Assembly: GCA_905202605.1 (NCBI GenBank)
Contig: CAJKSU010000168.1
Coordinates: 1-6,362, forward strand
Source: an uncultured Eubacteriales bacterium
Lineage (GTDB): Bacteria > Bacillota > Clostridia > Oscillospirales > Oscillospiraceae
Direction: 5' to 3'
Length of the DNA: 6,362 bases
Shown here: piece by piece, positions 5,971 to 6,362 of the stretch
Numbering within the stretch: the stretch's first letter is position 1
Layout of the letters: the number at the start of each line of letters is the position of its first letter
Notes under the pieces: model-generated
What the model saw: only the letters and a program-made list of their open reading frames with translations
What the model was told of the DNA's origin: nothing
Databases searched by the model: none
Program-made: the position numbers and the translations under genes

Positions 5971-6362
5971 AAAAAGCGCTCCTTCTGCCGATGCAGCATC
6001 ATAACGATCACCACAGGCGCACCAAATACCGCCGTTACGGTGCTGATGCTCAGCTCTGTGGGAGAAAACATCGTCCGTGCCAGAAGATCACACAATAGGC
6101 AGAACACTGCACCCCCCAGAAAACTGGCCGGAATCATCAAAATCGGCTTTGTGGTTTTCAGCAGCTGCCGGATCAAATGCGGCGTGGCAATGCCCAGAAA
6201 CGAGATTGGTCCCGCAAAGGCGGTGACCGTCGCCGCCAGAATGCTGGACAGCAGGATCAGTGCCAGCCGAAGCCTCCGGAGATTGACCCCCAGACTGACC
6301 GCATACTTTTCCCCCAGCTGGTATGCACTCATAGGCTTGGACAATAGAAAGCTCAAAAGCAT
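5967..6362 (-). CDS. FecCD/BtuC-type ABC transporter permease, C-terminal part (5' end outside window)
   Basis: This is the C-terminal 131 residues of an integral membrane permease of the FecCD (BtuC) family, which imports iron-siderophores, haem or corrinoids with a FecE/BtuD-type ATPase and a binding protein. Family members are usually about 330-350 residues, so roughly the last third is present. The Met codon at 6362-6360 is very probably internal. Visible family features are LGVNLRRLR (residues 24-32), FAGPISFLGIATPHLIR (49-65, the conserved G-P-I-x-F-x-G-x-x-x-P-H-x-x-R block at the ATPase interface) and ARTMFSPTELSIS (95-107). Hydrophobic segments at about 33-58, 73-94 and 106-122 fit the last transmembrane helices. 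The stop overlaps the start of the ABC-CbiD gene by 4 nt, and the last codons contain that gene's ribosome binding site, so the two are translationally coupled. Corrinoid transport is suggested by the cbi context, but the substrate cannot be read from this fragment. Confidence 0.93.
   Translation of the reverse strand: MLLSFLLSKPMSAYQLGEKYAVSLGVNLRRLRLALILLSSILAATVTAFAGPISFLGIATPHLIRQLLKTTKPILMIPASFLGGAVFCLLCDLLARTMFSPTELSISTVTAVFGAPVVIVMMLHRQKERFL

Overview
The window is one continuous stretch of an anaerobic-type cobalamin (corrin ring) biosynthesis operon. Every supported gene is on the minus strand, so transcription runs from position 6362 down to position 1. The set CbiD, CbiF, CbiG, CbiH, CbiJ and CbiE(T) is the oxygen-independent, early-cobalt-insertion route. 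With high GC, strong GGAGG-type ribosome binding sites and FecCD-type transport genes next to cbi genes, this suggests an anaerobic Bacillota of class Clostridia, perhaps an Oscillospiraceae/Ruminococcaceae gut bacterium. The phylum is a reasonable inference; the family is a guess.

Layout in transcription order: (1) the C-terminal third of a FecCD/BtuC-type ABC permease, cut by the right edge (6362-5967); (2) a fusion gene of a FecE/BtuD-type ABC ATPase and full-length CbiD, the C1-methyltransferase (5970-4057); (3) CbiF, C11-methyltransferase (4060-3305); (4) CbiG, cobalt-precorrin-5A hydrolase (3308-2313); (5) CbiH, C17-methyltransferase with ring contraction (2320-1595); (6) CbiJ, precorrin-6A reductase (1598-870); (7) CbiE fused to the start of CbiT (873-37), where the CbiT domain breaks off abruptly; (8) at the left edge (about 58-1), an out-of-frame stretch reading like the middle of a Gfo/Idh/MocA-family oxidoreductase NAD-binding domain.

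All six internal gene boundaries overlap: five by 4 nt (ATGA) and cbiG/cbiH by 8 nt (ATGAATAA). Each start has its own Shine-Dalgarno 7-9 nt upstream. There is no intergenic space, and no internal promoter, terminator, riboswitch, RNA gene, mobile element or CRISPR is visible. Any B12 riboswitch would lie upstream, beyond position 6362.

Together the genes run the middle of the pathway: CbiH (C17 methylation and ring contraction), CbiF (C11), CbiG (lactone opening and loss of the C2 fragment), CbiD (C1), CbiJ (reduction), then CbiE (C5) and CbiT (C15 and decarboxylation). CbiL, CbiC, the cobaltochelatase, CbiA and the later steps are not in the window. The permease and the ABC half of the fusion link the pathway to metal-chelate or corrinoid transport.

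The two points most worth a second look are the single-polypeptide ABC ATPase-CbiD fusion and the junction near positions 55-60, where CbiT and an unrelated coding sequence are both broken. The junction could be a real rearrangement or an assembly chimera.
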